Position numbers and translations under genes: made by a program
Notes under the pieces: model-generated
Told to the model about the DNA's origin: nothing
The model's database searches: none
Seen by the model: the letters and a program-made list of their open reading frames with translations, nothing else
NCBI GenBank assembly: GCA_900756495.1
Contig: CAAEKI010000239.1
Coordinates: 1-5,114 of the forward strand
Direction of reading: 5' to 3'
DNA from: an uncultured Oscillospiraceae bacterium
GTDB lineage: Bacteria; Bacillota; Clostridia; Oscillospirales; Oscillospiraceae
DNA: 5,114 bases
Shown here: piece by piece, positions 5,063-5,114 of the stretch
Numbering within the stretch: the stretch's first letter is position 1
Layout of the letters: the number at the start of each line of letters is the position of its first letter

Positions 5063-5114
5063 AGGGAATCACCTCCACAGATGCAAGAAGAGGGCCGGCG
5101 CGGGGAGCGTCCGC
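5063..5114 (-). other. Upstream region of modB, with its ribosome binding site
   Basis: The complement of 5068-5076 reads GGAGGTGAT, almost perfectly complementary to the 3' end of 16S rRNA, nine bases (from GGAGG) before the TTG start. The rest, to the right edge, shows no convincing promoter. It could be the space after an upstream modA, or the end of another gene, but too little is visible to decide. Confidence 0.6.

Noticed and set aside
5063..5114. 3' end of modA on the - strand
   Set aside because: One frame ends in a TGA inside the modB ribosome binding site, but its visible residues (RTLPAPALFLHLWR) do not look like a ModA C-terminus.
1..5114. CRISPR array, tRNA or rRNA gene
   Set aside because: No spaced direct repeats were seen and no cloverleaf or rRNA-like sequence was recognised by eye; the apparent integration site is therefore not a tRNA in this window.

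Overview
The window looks like the chromosome of a Gram-positive, anaerobic-gut-type Clostridia member (a GC-rich Oscillospiraceae-like genome is my best guess). The grounds are strong GGAGG-type ribosome binding sites before most genes, a TTG start, and Firmicutes-type phage lysis genes. The species cannot be named from this sequence alone. The window appears to cross the right-hand end of an integrated prophage and run into host chromosome.

Positions 1-2476, all + strand, hold the end of a phage late operon: the 3' part of a small tail-region protein with a Pro-Glu hinge; a 158-residue protein with two carbohydrate-binding-like Trp/Tyr modules; three small membrane proteins (one with a single N-terminal helix, one with two helices, one LL-H-type holin candidate); and an N-acetylmuramoyl-L-alanine amidase endolysin with a C-terminal SH3b domain. 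The genes overlap or nearly touch, as expected for one transcript. Base composition changes near 730, from GC-rich tail genes to a more AT-rich lysis block, which suggests phage module exchange.

Positions 2477-2635 are the only non-coding stretch between phage and host. They contain a 19-bp dyad that is a candidate attachment core, two smaller dyads, a good promoter with an extended -10, and a long imperfect dyad between the promoter and the ribosome binding site of the next gene. No intrinsic terminator is visible after the endolysin, so phage late transcription could run into the host regulator gene.

Positions 2636-5062 look like host. A TetR-family regulator on + converges on a modB-modC pair (molybdate-type ABC importer permease and ATPase) on -. 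A strong hairpin terminator separates them. ModB forms the membrane channel and ModC powers it. The substrate-binding protein ModA is not in the window and would be expected just past the right edge, upstream of modB. Whether the TetR protein controls modBC cannot be told from position alone.

I see no clearly new system. The items most worth checking are the terminator-like perfect hairpin inside a lysis-cassette gene, the candidate attachment dyad at the phage-host border, the dyad that overlaps the tetR ribosome binding site, and the three-membrane-protein lysis cassette.
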